Origin: JAAFHZ01 sp964247085
Lineage (GTDB): Bacteria; Cyanobacteriota; Cyanobacteriia; Cyanobacteriales; Chamaesiphonaceae
Length of the DNA stretch: 64,000 nt
Direction of reading: 5' to 3'
NCBI GenBank assembly: GCA_964247085.1
Contig: CAXTSX010000014.1
Coordinates: 1 to 64,000, forward strand
The notes beneath the pieces were generated by a model, which was not told the origin of the DNA, did no database searches, and saw only the letters and a program-made list of their open reading frames with translations. Both the position numbers and the translations under genes were made by a program. This document shows positions 42,403-51,876 of the stretch, piece by piece; position 1 is the first letter of the stretch, and each line of letters starts with the position of its first letter.

Positions 42403-43575
42403 ATGACCATGCATCTAGAAGAAAGTTTTTTTCACCCAATTTTCAACATTCCCGTGGCACTTTATCGGTTTGAGATTACCGTTGATGGTACTCATCGACT
42501 GCAGTATGTCAGCGACAGGTTTTTTGAGTTGTTTGAAATTCCAGCAACCACTGCCTTATCGGACGTGGCTAGTTTGTTTGATCGCATCTTGCTAGAAGAT
42601 CGGCCAGGATTTTATCGATCGAGAGCAGATTTTATGGCCATGGAACAACATTGGAATTGGGAAGGACGATGGATTCTACCTTCCGGGAAAATTGAGTGGA
42701 TGCGAGCCGAATCTAGGCAGACTTATTTGCCGGACGGCTTGATAGTTTGGGATGGTATTTTAATAAATATTAGCGATCGCAAACAGGTTGAAGAAAGACT
42801 CTATTTGACTAACCAAGAATTGATTGAAGCAACCCATCGTAAAGATGATTTTATCGCTCGCATCAGTCATGAAGTTAGGACTCCTCTAAATACGATTTTG
42901 GGGATGTCCGATATCTTGAAAGAAGGAATTTTTGGTGTTCTTGATCAAAAGCAACTCGAATCACTACTGACGATCGATCGGAGTGGAGAGCAATTGTTAT
43001 CACTCATGAATGATATTCTCGATATCTCTAATATTTCCCAAGGAAAATTAAATCTAAATCTTACTACTGTAGCTATTTTACCAATGTGCCATTCCATTTT
43101 GACATTTTTCAAACAACAGGCACTTGATAAACAAATTCAGTTAGACCTTCAGGCACCACTAGGCATTGGAAACATTAAAGTTGATGAACGGCGGATGCAG
43201 CAGATATTAACAGAACTACTAAGTAATTCGGTGAAGTTTACACCTACTGGCGGTTCTATTATACTCAGTGTAACTCGCCGAGATCCGGACGATGACACTG
43301 ATGGCTGGATTGATTTTGCCATTACCGATACGGGGATTGGAATTTCTGCGGGTGACCTTGCTACGATCTTTCAGCCCTTCGTCCAAATCGATCGTAAGTT
43401 AAATCGCCAATACGTTGGTGCGGGCTTAGGGTTATCACTAGCCCAACAACTAGTAGAACTCCATGGAGGTAGAATCATCCTCCAGAGTGAAATGGGTTGT
43501 GGTAGTTGTTTTACAGTTCGTTTACCAGAAGTGTGCTGGACTAGCGATCGAGAATTTGTACCGTTCGATCAATAA
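42403..43575 (+). CDS. PAS-domain histidine kinase
   Basis: 390 residues, 12 bases after the giant hybrid gene. An N-terminal PAS domain (about 1-125) is followed by HisKA with ARISHEVRTP (His156), then HATPase with SNSVKFTP, DTGIGISAGD and GAGLGLSLAQQLVELHGG. The catalytic part closely resembles that of the preceding hybrid kinase, so it probably arose by local duplication. No receiver and no membrane segment. ATG at 42409 is an alternative start. Confidence 0.9.
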   Translation: MTMHLEESFFHPIFNIPVALYRFEITVDGTHRLQYVSDRFFELFEIPATTALSDVASLFDRILLEDRPGFYRSRADFMAMEQHWNWEGRWILPSGKIEWMRAESRQTYLPDGLIVWDGILINISDRKQVEERLYLTNQELIEATHRKDDFIARISHEVRTPLNTILGMSDILKEGIFGVLDQKQLESLLTIDRSGEQLLSLMNDILDISNISQGKLNLNLTTVAILPMCHSILTFFKQQALDKQIQLDLQAPLGIGNIKVDERRMQQILTELLSNSVKFTPTGGSIILSVTRRDPDDDTDGWIDFAITDTGIGISAGDLATIFQPFVQIDRKLNRQYVGAGLGLSLAQQLVELHGGRIILQSEMGCGSCFTVRLPEVCWTSDREFVPFDQ

Positions 43576-43589
43576 ATTGTTCAATTAGA

Positions 43590-45164
43590 CTAATGGCCTC
43601 TTATGATATTTGCCATGATTTTTAAAAACCCAAACTGACCATTCATCAGACAGGCTGTTTTCACGCCACCCATCATCGCCCCTACAATACCTGGTGCAAA
43701 TGTATCAGTTCCTGTTAGATATAAGTTTTTAATCGGTGTTTTCGCTGCAATCCAGGGTTGTTCTAACCGTTCGGGAACACAGGGAATTCCGTAAATTGAA
43801 CCGCGATCACTAGCATTGAAATGTTCTACGGTGAGGGGTGTCGAGAGTTCGACATATTCAATTAGATCTTGGAACCCTGGGTAATGACTCTCGATAAATT
43901 GAATAATTAAATCGGTAATACGGGATTTTAATGCGATGTAATCAGTTCCACGTTTACGCCAGGTTTTGTCTTGCCATGCTAGAAGATGATCGTAATTAGC
44001 TGCGGCAATAATTTCCGCTGTATGTCCCTGGGTTTCTGGATTTTTGAGCGACGGAAAGGAGAGATAACAAAATTGAGGTGCATGTTCCGGATCGACCTCG
44101 ATCGATCGATCAGCTTCCTCATGGTCATAAGTACTATAAATCCAATGATTTTCCCCTGTAAAGCCGAGTTTTTCAGCACTCTCTTTTAGTCCCACATATA
44201 GAGTGAAAACAGGACCACCCTTTGGAAAATTCCGAATCGATTCACGATAAGGCAATGGCAGATCATCGGGAATCAGCTTTAAATAGGTGTTGAAAGCCCC
44301 TGCATCAGACACAATTATCGGTGCGTGATAGATTAGTTCTTGATCTGGGTTTGCCACATTCTGGACTTGTACCCCTGTTGCTACACCAGATTCAATCAGG
44401 ATTTTAGTAACACGACGTTGAGTGATCACCTGACCATCCGCTTGTTTGATCGTCGAAATCATAGCTGGAGCAATCGCTGAACCACCACCCACTGGATACC
44501 AACCACCTCCAAAATAATGAGTCACCACCAGACTATGAATTCCAAAACAACTTCGGGATGGTGTTAAACCATAATCACCCCACTGAGAAGTTAATAGAGC
44601 TTTGAGCTGGACATCTTGAAAGTTGGTATCTAAGTAGTCTTGAGTAGTTTGAGATGCAAGTTTCCCAAAATGCAAAAACGATCGCTTCAGTAATGGTTGG
44701 ATTAATATCGGAAATAGTTCTAACAGCGCATGAAGAATAAACCAGGTGGCGGCAGTCTGCACATCTCCAAAATATCGCTTAATCCCAACCGCCTCTAAGG
44801 GAAACTTGCCAATCAAATCGTCTTGATATTTTTGGGGAAGAGAGTCAACTGCAAAAGAAAAATCCGGATAGACAAATTTATCAAACAGATGCGGCATTTT
44901 TTGCCATAGCAACCTACCATTGGTGAGATAGTCAAAGATCGATCGATAAGGACTGCCCTCACCCATTTCACCCACATAATGCAGACCCACATCCCAATGG
45001 AATTTACCCTTTCGCTCAAATCCGTGGGTAAATCCACCGGCAGTAAAATGTTGTTCTAATACTAAAACTCGTTTTTTTTGCTTGGCTAGAAGAGCTGCGA
45101 CAGTCAATCCACCAATTCCCGATCCAATTACAATCGCATCAAATTTTTTCTGTTGATCAGTCAC
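43590..45164 (-). CDS. RetSat/CrtI-like FAD oxidoreductase, copy 1
   Basis: 524 residues. The FAD-binding Rossmann motif is AIVIGSGIGGLTVAALLAK, followed by a conserved Glu (VLEQH) and FTAGGFTHGFERKGKFHWDVG. C-terminal FAD contact is LYLTGTDTFAPGIVGAMMGG. The closest family is phytoene-desaturase-like proteins that include retinol saturase: they saturate, desaturate or isomerise polyene or acyl chains. It is the last gene of the PKS operon and one of three paralogues here. A hydrophobic C-terminus may associate with membrane. Substrate inferred to be the PKS lipid. Confidence 0.85.
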   Translation of the reverse strand: MTDQQKKFDAIVIGSGIGGLTVAALLAKQKKRVLVLEQHFTAGGFTHGFERKGKFHWDVGLHYVGEMGEGSPYRSIFDYLTNGRLLWQKMPHLFDKFVYPDFSFAVDSLPQKYQDDLIGKFPLEAVGIKRYFGDVQTAATWFILHALLELFPILIQPLLKRSFLHFGKLASQTTQDYLDTNFQDVQLKALLTSQWGDYGLTPSRSCFGIHSLVVTHYFGGGWYPVGGGSAIAPAMISTIKQADGQVITQRRVTKILIESGVATGVQVQNVANPDQELIYHAPIIVSDAGAFNTYLKLIPDDLPLPYRESIRNFPKGGPVFTLYVGLKESAEKLGFTGENHWIYSTYDHEEADRSIEVDPEHAPQFCYLSFPSLKNPETQGHTAEIIAAANYDHLLAWQDKTWRKRGTDYIALKSRITDLIIQFIESHYPGFQDLIEYVELSTPLTVEHFNASDRGSIYGIPCVPERLEQPWIAAKTPIKNLYLTGTDTFAPGIVGAMMGGVKTACLMNGQFGFLKIMANIIRGH

Positions 45165-45327
45165 AATCTTTAACGTCTGTTACTAAAAAAACATGTTTTG
45201 GCGTTGCTGATTTATAGTACGAATAGCTCAATTAGTGAAAAATAGAAACCAGGTTTGAAAAAGCTTCTCAAATTTTTAACTCATTGGCTTTTACAACTAG
45301 ATCCAGCAACGCTCAGGTCTTTGGGCT

Positions 45328-46383
45328 CTAGTCTGCACCTGGTACTAGTAAGATTTTCCCTCCAGTCGCATTAGTCGCCGCCAATCTCAGTGCCTCCTGG
45401 ATTGAACGTAGTGGCAATCGATCACGAACTTCAGTCTTGACAGTAGTACTTAATAACCGCTGGGTCTTTTTCCCTAAGAATAATTGTTGCAGGATGTTCT
45501 TTTTATTTAACCAATGATTTAACCAGAATCCTTCAATGGTTGTCTCGCCAAACAGTAGATTATTGACGGTCACCCGACAGGATTGGCTAGCCAGTGAACC
45601 ATAGACTACCACCCGACTACTCTGAGGCATCGCTTCAGCGAGCATCCCGGTCATTTCACCGGCAACCGCATCAAAAGCAATAGTGGCATTCAATCGATCG
45701 CAATCCGCCGCCAAGCGCTGTCCAAAATTCTCTTCACTACTGTTGATGACATCCTCAGCACCCAAGGACTGAAGTACTTCCGCTTGCTCAGCATTGCGAA
45801 CAATATGCAAAGTGGCAATGCCTTTTTCTTTAGCCAAACGCAGAATCATCCGAGAGAGTTGGCTGACCCCAGCTGTAAGTACAATGGCTTGATGACGACC
45901 TTTCTGGGCAATTTCGGTCAAAGCAATTGCTGTCCAAGGATTGACAAACATCGAAGCCGCTTGCTCATCCGAAACATCGTCGGAAACAGCAATAGAGCCA
46001 TCAGCATCCAGTACTACATATTCCCCCCAGGTACCATCACCATTGGTCAAACCACTACAAGCCACTCGCCGACCAAGTAGTCGCTCCGACAAAAATCCTT
46101 TACCAGCGGCAACAACAGTCCCACTTCCTTCAATGCCAGGGACGATCGGCAACGATTTATGCACACCGTAAATTCCCTGCAAAAATAACAAATCAGAAGG
46201 ATTGATCGGTGCAGCGGCCATCTGCACGAGCACCTGTCCTGGTCCCGGTTGAGGGGTGGGACGTTCCACAACTTCGAGGACGGGACTTTCTCCATACTCA
46301 TGGAGCAACACCGCTTGTGAAGTAGTGGGGATGGTGGTTTTTGGAATTACTTTGGTAGAGATATTTAATTTCATTAATGTCAT
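45328..46383 (-). CDS. Medium-chain reductase, enoyl-thioester reductase-like, copy 1
   Basis: 351 residues of the zinc-independent MDR family (ETR/MECR or quinone oxidoreductase type): INPSDLLFLQGIYG, LPIVPGIEGSGTVVAAG, a TAGVSQLSRMILRLAKEKG cofactor loop in place of the usual GGVG, and FDAVAGEM. No zinc-ligand Cys are seen. In this operon it could be a trans-acting enoyl reductase for the PKS, whose own ER is degenerate. The 162-base gap to the next gene has no feature I recognise. Confidence 0.82.
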   Translation of the reverse strand: MTLMKLNISTKVIPKTTIPTTSQAVLLHEYGESPVLEVVERPTPQPGPGQVLVQMAAAPINPSDLLFLQGIYGVHKSLPIVPGIEGSGTVVAAGKGFLSERLLGRRVACSGLTNGDGTWGEYVVLDADGSIAVSDDVSDEQAASMFVNPWTAIALTEIAQKGRHQAIVLTAGVSQLSRMILRLAKEKGIATLHIVRNAEQAEVLQSLGAEDVINSSEENFGQRLAADCDRLNATIAFDAVAGEMTGMLAEAMPQSSRVVVYGSLASQSCRVTVNNLLFGETTIEGFWLNHWLNKKNILQQLFLGKKTQRLLSTTVKTEVRDRLPLRSIQEALRLAATNATGGKILLVPGAD

Positions 46384-46428
46384 GGATGCATTCCTGATTA
46401 TTTAGGTAAACTATTACTAATTGATCGA

Positions 46429-48036
46429 TTATTCATTAGATAGCTTGGACTGCTGAAATTTATGAAGCAATACTGCCTGAATAATTTTCAAAAATCCAAA
46501 GAGCCCATCTATAAACCCTGCCGTTTTCACACCACCCATCATTGCTCCAATTAGCCCTGCAAAGAATGCATCAGATCCAGTCAAATACAAGTTTTTAATT
46601 GGTGTTCTAGAACTGATCCAAGGCAGATCGAAACGTTCTGGAATACAAGGAATGCCATAGATGGCTCCATAATCGCTAGCTGCAAAGTGCTCTACAGTAA
46701 GTGGTGTAGCCAATTCAGTATACTCAACGATATCCCGAAAACCGGGATATCGTTGTTCCACATAATCCAGTAGTGAATCAGTAATTTCGGATTTGATCTT
46801 TTGATAATCAGCACCTCGCCGTCGCCAAGGTTGTTGTTTCCACTCTAAGAAGAAATCATATTCTCCCCCGGCTAAAAGTTCAGCTGTATGACCCTGTGCT
46901 AGGGGATCTTTGAGAGAAGGAAATGATAGATAGGCAAATCTAGGTGTATCAAGGGCAGAAATTGGGGGCGCAAAAGCAATTTCCTCCTGATTGTAGGTAT
47001 CAAAAAGCCAGTGATTTTCTCCCTTAAATCCAAGCTTGCGAGGACTTTCTTTGAATCCGATATACAAGGATAAAACATTTGCCCCCTTGGGAAAGGATTG
47101 AATTGACTCTCGATCTGGGAGGTGATAACTATGCGGAATCAGCTTCATGTAAGTATTAAATGCTCCAGCATTTGATACTACGATCGGTGCATGGTAGATT
47201 TCAAAATCGGCATGAGCCGCATTTTGCACCTTCACTCCCACCGGCACTCCTTGTTCGAGCAAGATTTCGGTGACTCGGCGTTGAGTTATGACTTTACCAC
47301 CAGCCTTTTCGATTCCGGGAATAATGGTTTTAGCAATTTCCTGCCCCCCACCCACAGGATACCAAGCCCCTCTTATAAAATGATTGACAATCATCCCATG
47401 CATACCAAAACAGCTCATCGATGGGGGTAAACCATAATCTCCCCACTGAGAGGTTAATAGAGCTTTGAGTTGGACATTCTGAAAATTTTTGTCTAGATAG
47501 CACTGAGTAGTTTGTCGGGCAATCTGATCAAACTGGCGAAAAGTTTTTGTAACCAGGGACTGTAAAAACCGTGGGAAAATATCGATCAGTTCATTCGCAA
47601 TAAACCAGAACGATGCTCTCTGGACATCTTTAAAATAGTGCATAATGGCTTTTTGTTCATCCGGAAATTGATGCACTAAATCAGCTTGATATCTTTGGGG
47701 ATCGGAATAGACATCAAAAGTAAACCCAGGATAGATAAATTTTTCAAAGGGATCGGGCAGTTTTTGCCATTTCAAATTACCACCGGATAGATAGTCTAAA
47801 ATTGCTCGAAAAGGACTGCTTTCACCCAATTCGCCAATATAATGTAATCCTACATCCCAATGAAATTTTCCTTTTCGATCGAAGCCATGAGTAAAACCGC
47901 CAGGGGTAAAATGCTGTTCTAGTAATAGTACTCGTTTGTGTTGAATTTTAGACATCAAAGCGGCAACAGTTAAACCGCCAATACCAGATCCAATCACAAT
48001 TGCATCGAATTTTTCTATTCTATCGGTAGCTACCAT
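46429..48036 (-). CDS. RetSat/CrtI-like FAD oxidoreductase, copy 2
   Basis: 535 residues from the ATG at 48036, preceded by AGGAG; the longer frame to 48093 has no RBS. The FAD motif is AIVIGSGIGGLTVAALMSK, then TPGGFTHGFDRKGKFHWDVG. Conserved throughout with copies 1 and 3 (for example LKALLTSQWGDYG, NAGAFNTYMKLIP, TPLTVEHFAASD). It lies between copy 3 and the reductase at 45328. Role as for copy 1. Confidence 0.85.
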   Translation of the reverse strand: MVATDRIEKFDAIVIGSGIGGLTVAALMSKIQHKRVLLLEQHFTPGGFTHGFDRKGKFHWDVGLHYIGELGESSPFRAILDYLSGGNLKWQKLPDPFEKFIYPGFTFDVYSDPQRYQADLVHQFPDEQKAIMHYFKDVQRASFWFIANELIDIFPRFLQSLVTKTFRQFDQIARQTTQCYLDKNFQNVQLKALLTSQWGDYGLPPSMSCFGMHGMIVNHFIRGAWYPVGGGQEIAKTIIPGIEKAGGKVITQRRVTEILLEQGVPVGVKVQNAAHADFEIYHAPIVVSNAGAFNTYMKLIPHSYHLPDRESIQSFPKGANVLSLYIGFKESPRKLGFKGENHWLFDTYNQEEIAFAPPISALDTPRFAYLSFPSLKDPLAQGHTAELLAGGEYDFFLEWKQQPWRRRGADYQKIKSEITDSLLDYVEQRYPGFRDIVEYTELATPLTVEHFAASDYGAIYGIPCIPERFDLPWISSRTPIKNLYLTGSDAFFAGLIGAMMGGVKTAGFIDGLFGFLKIIQAVLLHKFQQSKLSNE

Positions 48037-48114
48037 AGTTTCTCCTGAAAATAAATTGACATCAAAATGTATCAGTTCTGACGAATAATACATTCCGATA
48101 TTTATTCTTGAAAT

Positions 48115-49710
48115 CTATTTGTGAATCATCGCAGCCATCAATGTTAGAAAACCAAAATGACCATCTAAAAGACCGGCAGTTTTGACACCACCCATCATTG
48201 CACCCATAATGCCATTTGGAAAGGTATCTACTCCTGTTAAATACAAATTTTTGATCGGTGTCCTGGCATTCGCCCAGGGAAGATCAAAGCGTTTGGGAGT
48301 ACAAGGAATGCCGTAAATAGCACCTCGATTGCTAGCTCCAAAATGCTCAAAAGTGAGTGGAGTAGCTAGCTCAGTATATTCAATTAGATCTCGAAAACCA
48401 GGGTATTGATTTTCGACAAGGGTAATGATCGAATCAGTAATTTGAGATTTCAGATTTTTGTATTCATCGCCACGTTTGCGCCAGGTGGTATGTTGCCATT
48501 GAGAGAAAAAATCATAATCGCCAGGGACGATGATTTCGGCAGTATGTCCTTTTGCTTCAGCATTTTTCAATGATGGAAAAGATAGATAGCAGAATTGGGG
48601 TAAGTTATCAGCATCAATCGGAGCAGCATCGACGATTTCATTATGATAGTAGGTATTGTGAATCCAGTGATTTTCACCATTAAACCCTAATTTTTCAGGA
48701 TTACTTTTCAATCCTAAATATAAAGTCAAGACACTAGTTCCCTTTTGAAAATCTTTAATTTCATCGCGAAAGGGTATCGGAAAATTAGGTGAAATAAGCT
48801 TGATATATGTATTAAAAGCCCCGACATTAGACACGATCTTCGGGGCATGATAAATTTCTGGTTCGGCACCAGAATCACTCAAATCTTGCACTTCTACACC
48901 AACAGCCACACCATTTTTAATAATGATTTCAGTAACTCGCCGTTGGGTAATTACAATCCCCCCATTTTTTTCAATTGTCGGAACAATTGAATCCGAGATC
49001 TGCTTACCATCGCCAACGGGATGCCATCCACCTTCTAGGAAATGAACGACAATACTACTGTGGGTACCAAAGGAACTTTGGCAAGGTGGTAAGCCATAAT
49101 CCCCCCACTGGGAAACTAGCAAGGCTTTAAGTTGAATATCTTTGAAATTTTTATCTAAGTAGGATTGAGTGGTTTGTCTACCAATTTTTCCGAAGTATTT
49201 ATAAATTTGTCTAAGCATCGGATGGAAGAAAACTGGAAATATCTCCAACATCGAATCGCCAATAAACCAAAATGCCGCTTTTTTAATATCTTTAAAGTAT
49301 TGCCGAATTGCTTTTCGTTCGTGAGGGAATTTGCTAATTAAATCTGATTGGAATCTTTTGGCACCAGAATAGACATCAAAGGTGAAATCTGGATAAATAA
49401 ATTTCTCAAATGGATCGGCCATTTTCTGCCATTTCAGTTGACCATTCGTAATGTAATCAAATACCGATCGTCCAGTACCACCGGCTTCCATCTCACCAAT
49501 ATAATGAACCCCTACATCCCAATGAAATTTGCCCTTACGATCGAATCCATGTGTAAACCCACCGACAGTAAAATGTTGTTCTAATACTAATACCCGTTTC
49601 CGATAGAACTTCGACAACAACGCTGCACAGGTCAATCCGCCAATCCCTGATCCGATTACGATTACATCGAATTTTTGCCGTCCACTATTTACCATTTTCC
49701 CCTGTGCCAT
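48115..49710 (-). CDS. RetSat/CrtI-like FAD oxidoreductase, copy 3
   Basis: 531 residues. FAD motif VIVIGSGIGGLTCAALLSK, then TVGGFTHGFDRKGKFHWDVG and the C-terminal LYLTGVDTFPNGIMGAMMGG. The second ATG at 49695 has GGGGA just upstream and may be the real start. It is closest to the metallo-hydrolase gene (57 bases). All three copies share an identical domain plan; their roles must differ in regiochemistry or be redundant. Confidence 0.85.
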   Translation of the reverse strand: MAQGKMVNSGRQKFDVIVIGSGIGGLTCAALLSKFYRKRVLVLEQHFTVGGFTHGFDRKGKFHWDVGVHYIGEMEAGGTGRSVFDYITNGQLKWQKMADPFEKFIYPDFTFDVYSGAKRFQSDLISKFPHERKAIRQYFKDIKKAAFWFIGDSMLEIFPVFFHPMLRQIYKYFGKIGRQTTQSYLDKNFKDIQLKALLVSQWGDYGLPPCQSSFGTHSSIVVHFLEGGWHPVGDGKQISDSIVPTIEKNGGIVITQRRVTEIIIKNGVAVGVEVQDLSDSGAEPEIYHAPKIVSNVGAFNTYIKLISPNFPIPFRDEIKDFQKGTSVLTLYLGLKSNPEKLGFNGENHWIHNTYYHNEIVDAAPIDADNLPQFCYLSFPSLKNAEAKGHTAEIIVPGDYDFFSQWQHTTWRKRGDEYKNLKSQITDSIITLVENQYPGFRDLIEYTELATPLTFEHFGASNRGAIYGIPCTPKRFDLPWANARTPIKNLYLTGVDTFPNGIMGAMMGGVKTAGLLDGHFGFLTLMAAMIHK

Positions 49711-49767
49711 CTAAGGCTGATATGCGATTGAATAAGTTAGATCCCTGATGGTAATAACATTGACAAA

Positions 49768-50862
49768 CTATTTATCCACTAATGGAATACGAGATTTCAC
49801 TCGATACCACAAATAAGATAAGTCCGTTGATGATTCGCGCTGAATTTCCCCACGTTGATATAGATGATTTAAAAAACCATACATCTCTGCAATTGTCATA
49901 TTTCGTTCATAGGGTTGTAGCTGACGACGATAGACAGCCTCTAAACAATCGATCGCTGTGTGGGGTTTGCTCAAATATTCCAACAAGCGATCTAACGCTG
50001 CTGATTGATTAGCGATTAACTGTTGACAGCGAGTTGGAATCCCCCGGAACGGAATATTGTGTCCTGGTAAACACACCATTTCATTGGTTGCTAATTTGGC
50101 AAACCTCCCGCAACTTTCTAGCCATTCTGAGACCAAGTCAGCATCCGGCTCACTAGGATGGACGCTGAGATTAGAAGACATTCCCGGCAGAATTTGGTCG
50201 CCAGTAATTGCAAAGCCATCATCAGACCACAAGGTGGCGTGTTCAGAGGCGTGTCCATTACCGATATGAATAGTCCAATTTCGATCGCCAATTTTTAGGA
50301 CATCATCTTGACGAATGCGATCATAAGTTGCGGGTAGCGGTGTTACCAAGTGAGAAAAATTGCTGGGTTCCCGACGACTAAATGCAGCCAGTTCCATGCC
50401 TTTCATTCCGGCTTTTTGAACAAACTGTAGTTCTTCCTCTCTGGGTAAATCATGATGGTCGATTTGTAACAACCGAGATTGTAGCCAGCAAGTGCGAGTA
50501 GTTTGGAAAATAACACCCCGATTGGCCAGCCAGCCCACCAAACCAATATGGTCAGGATGATAATGGGTACCAATTACCCGGGTTAGTGGTAACCGAGCCA
50601 GGGCACCTTGGGCAAAAGCTTTTTCTAAAGCCGCGCGACAAATGGGGGTGTTGCTGCCTGTATCTACTAGCGTCCAACCATCCTTGGACTCCAGCACATA
50701 GACGTTAATATGGTCGAGAGTTGAAGAAAGCGGCAATCTTAACCACCATAAACCTGGAGCAATTTCGATCGATTCTCCAGAACGAGGTGCAGATTCAAAT
50801 AATGGCCTAATTATCTCTAATGGCTGAGACCGATCGGTAGCAGTTGATGTCATCACATTCAT
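49768..50862 (-). CDS. Metallo-beta-lactamase-fold hydrolase
   Basis: 364 residues from the ATG that overlaps the stop of the upstream gene (TGATG). The metal motif THYHPDHIG (His100, His102, Asp104, His105) is complete, with further ligands in GNGHASEHATLW, ITGDQILPG and CLPGHN. A C-terminal extension (last 80 residues) is helical. Such hydrolases can act as thioesterases that free polyketide chains, or as glyoxalase-like enzymes. In this operon a role in chain release or editing is inferred. Confidence 0.85.
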   Translation of the reverse strand: MNVMTSTATDRSQPLEIIRPLFESAPRSGESIEIAPGLWWLRLPLSSTLDHINVYVLESKDGWTLVDTGSNTPICRAALEKAFAQGALARLPLTRVIGTHYHPDHIGLVGWLANRGVIFQTTRTCWLQSRLLQIDHHDLPREEELQFVQKAGMKGMELAAFSRREPSNFSHLVTPLPATYDRIRQDDVLKIGDRNWTIHIGNGHASEHATLWSDDGFAITGDQILPGMSSNLSVHPSEPDADLVSEWLESCGRFAKLATNEMVCLPGHNIPFRGIPTRCQQLIANQSAALDRLLEYLSKPHTAIDCLEAVYRRQLQPYERNMTIAEMYGFLNHLYQRGEIQRESSTDLSYLWYRVKSRIPLVDK

Positions 50863-51869
50863 CAATTCACTCCGAGAGCGTTGGGGTTAGTACCAGTCAT
50901 TACAATAACTTTTCCCTTACGTCCTCCTTGTTCGGCACGTCGCAAAGCTTGATTGATATCGGATATTGCAAAACAGGAATCGATATCAATTTTTAGTTTG
51001 CCACTGGCCACCATTTCGCCTAAAGTCTTGAATAATAAGGATCGATCAGCTTGAGACATACGATTGAGGATCTTTGATAGCCAAAATCCTTTGAGCGTAA
51101 TCCCCCTGAAGATCGTCTGTTCGGGTTTGAGAGCACAGCTTTCGTTTGACAACATCCCATAATTAACAATCTGGCCGCCCTCACTCAGACATTCGGCTAT
51201 TCTTTGGATGCCAGCACCGGCAACTGCATCCAAAGCCAAATGAATCGATTCGTTTCCCAGTGACGCTCTCACTCGGTCAGCTAGACCTTCACCGTCAAGT
51301 AATACGATGTCGCCACCTAAAGCTAGAACTTCTGACTCTATCTCGGCACGGTGGATAATGTTGACTGTTTTTAATCCTTGGGCTTTGGCAATTTGGATAA
51401 TGCATTGACCAACACTAGAAAGTGGGGCAGTTTGAATGATCCAATCGCCTAGTTCGAGTTTAGTAAAGTTTTTGAGTAGTAGATAGGCAGTGGCCGGATT
51501 GACTTTTAGGAGGGAGAGTTGGGCGACATCACCAGTAGAAGATACTTTATGAACAGTAGCGACAGGAACTTTGCGACGTTCTGCCCAGTTATTGTTGGCT
51601 AACAGTACGACTCGATCTCCCACTACGAAATTCGTGACTGCGCTACCACATTCGGCGATACGTCCAACGGCTTCCATGCCGATGGTGGCGGGGAGTTTAG
51701 GCAGGGTACCATAGTTACCAGAAAGGATGGCTAGATCAGCAACATTGATCGGGAAGGCTTCGATATCAACAGCGACTTCCCAAGCAGAAGGAGAGCTGAT
51801 ATCGTGGATTTCGACGCATTTAGCAACAAGGCTAGGTTGACCGAAGGTGTTGAATTGGATCTGCTTCAT
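50862..51869 (-). CDS. Medium-chain reductase, enoyl-thioester reductase-like, copy 2
   Basis: 335 residues from the ATG at 51869 (MKQIQFNTFG); the longer frame to 52007 would overlap the previous gene and is rejected. Family blocks are FPINVADLAILSGNYG, LPATIGMEAVGRIAECG and LGDWIIQTAPLSSVGQCIIQ with the nucleotide-binding turn, then LALDAVAGAG. It is 7 bases after the alpha-oxoamine synthase gene, so coupled to it. Probable NADPH-dependent enoyl or ketone reductase acting on the polyketide or the amino-ketone product. Confidence 0.83.
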   Translation of the reverse strand: MKQIQFNTFGQPSLVAKCVEIHDISSPSAWEVAVDIEAFPINVADLAILSGNYGTLPKLPATIGMEAVGRIAECGSAVTNFVVGDRVVLLANNNWAERRKVPVATVHKVSSTGDVAQLSLLKVNPATAYLLLKNFTKLELGDWIIQTAPLSSVGQCIIQIAKAQGLKTVNIIHRAEIESEVLALGGDIVLLDGEGLADRVRASLGNESIHLALDAVAGAGIQRIAECLSEGGQIVNYGMLSNESCALKPEQTIFRGITLKGFWLSKILNRMSQADRSLLFKTLGEMVASGKLKIDIDSCFAISDINQALRRAEQGGRKGKVIVMTGTNPNALGVN

Positions 51870-51876
51870 AAGTAAG

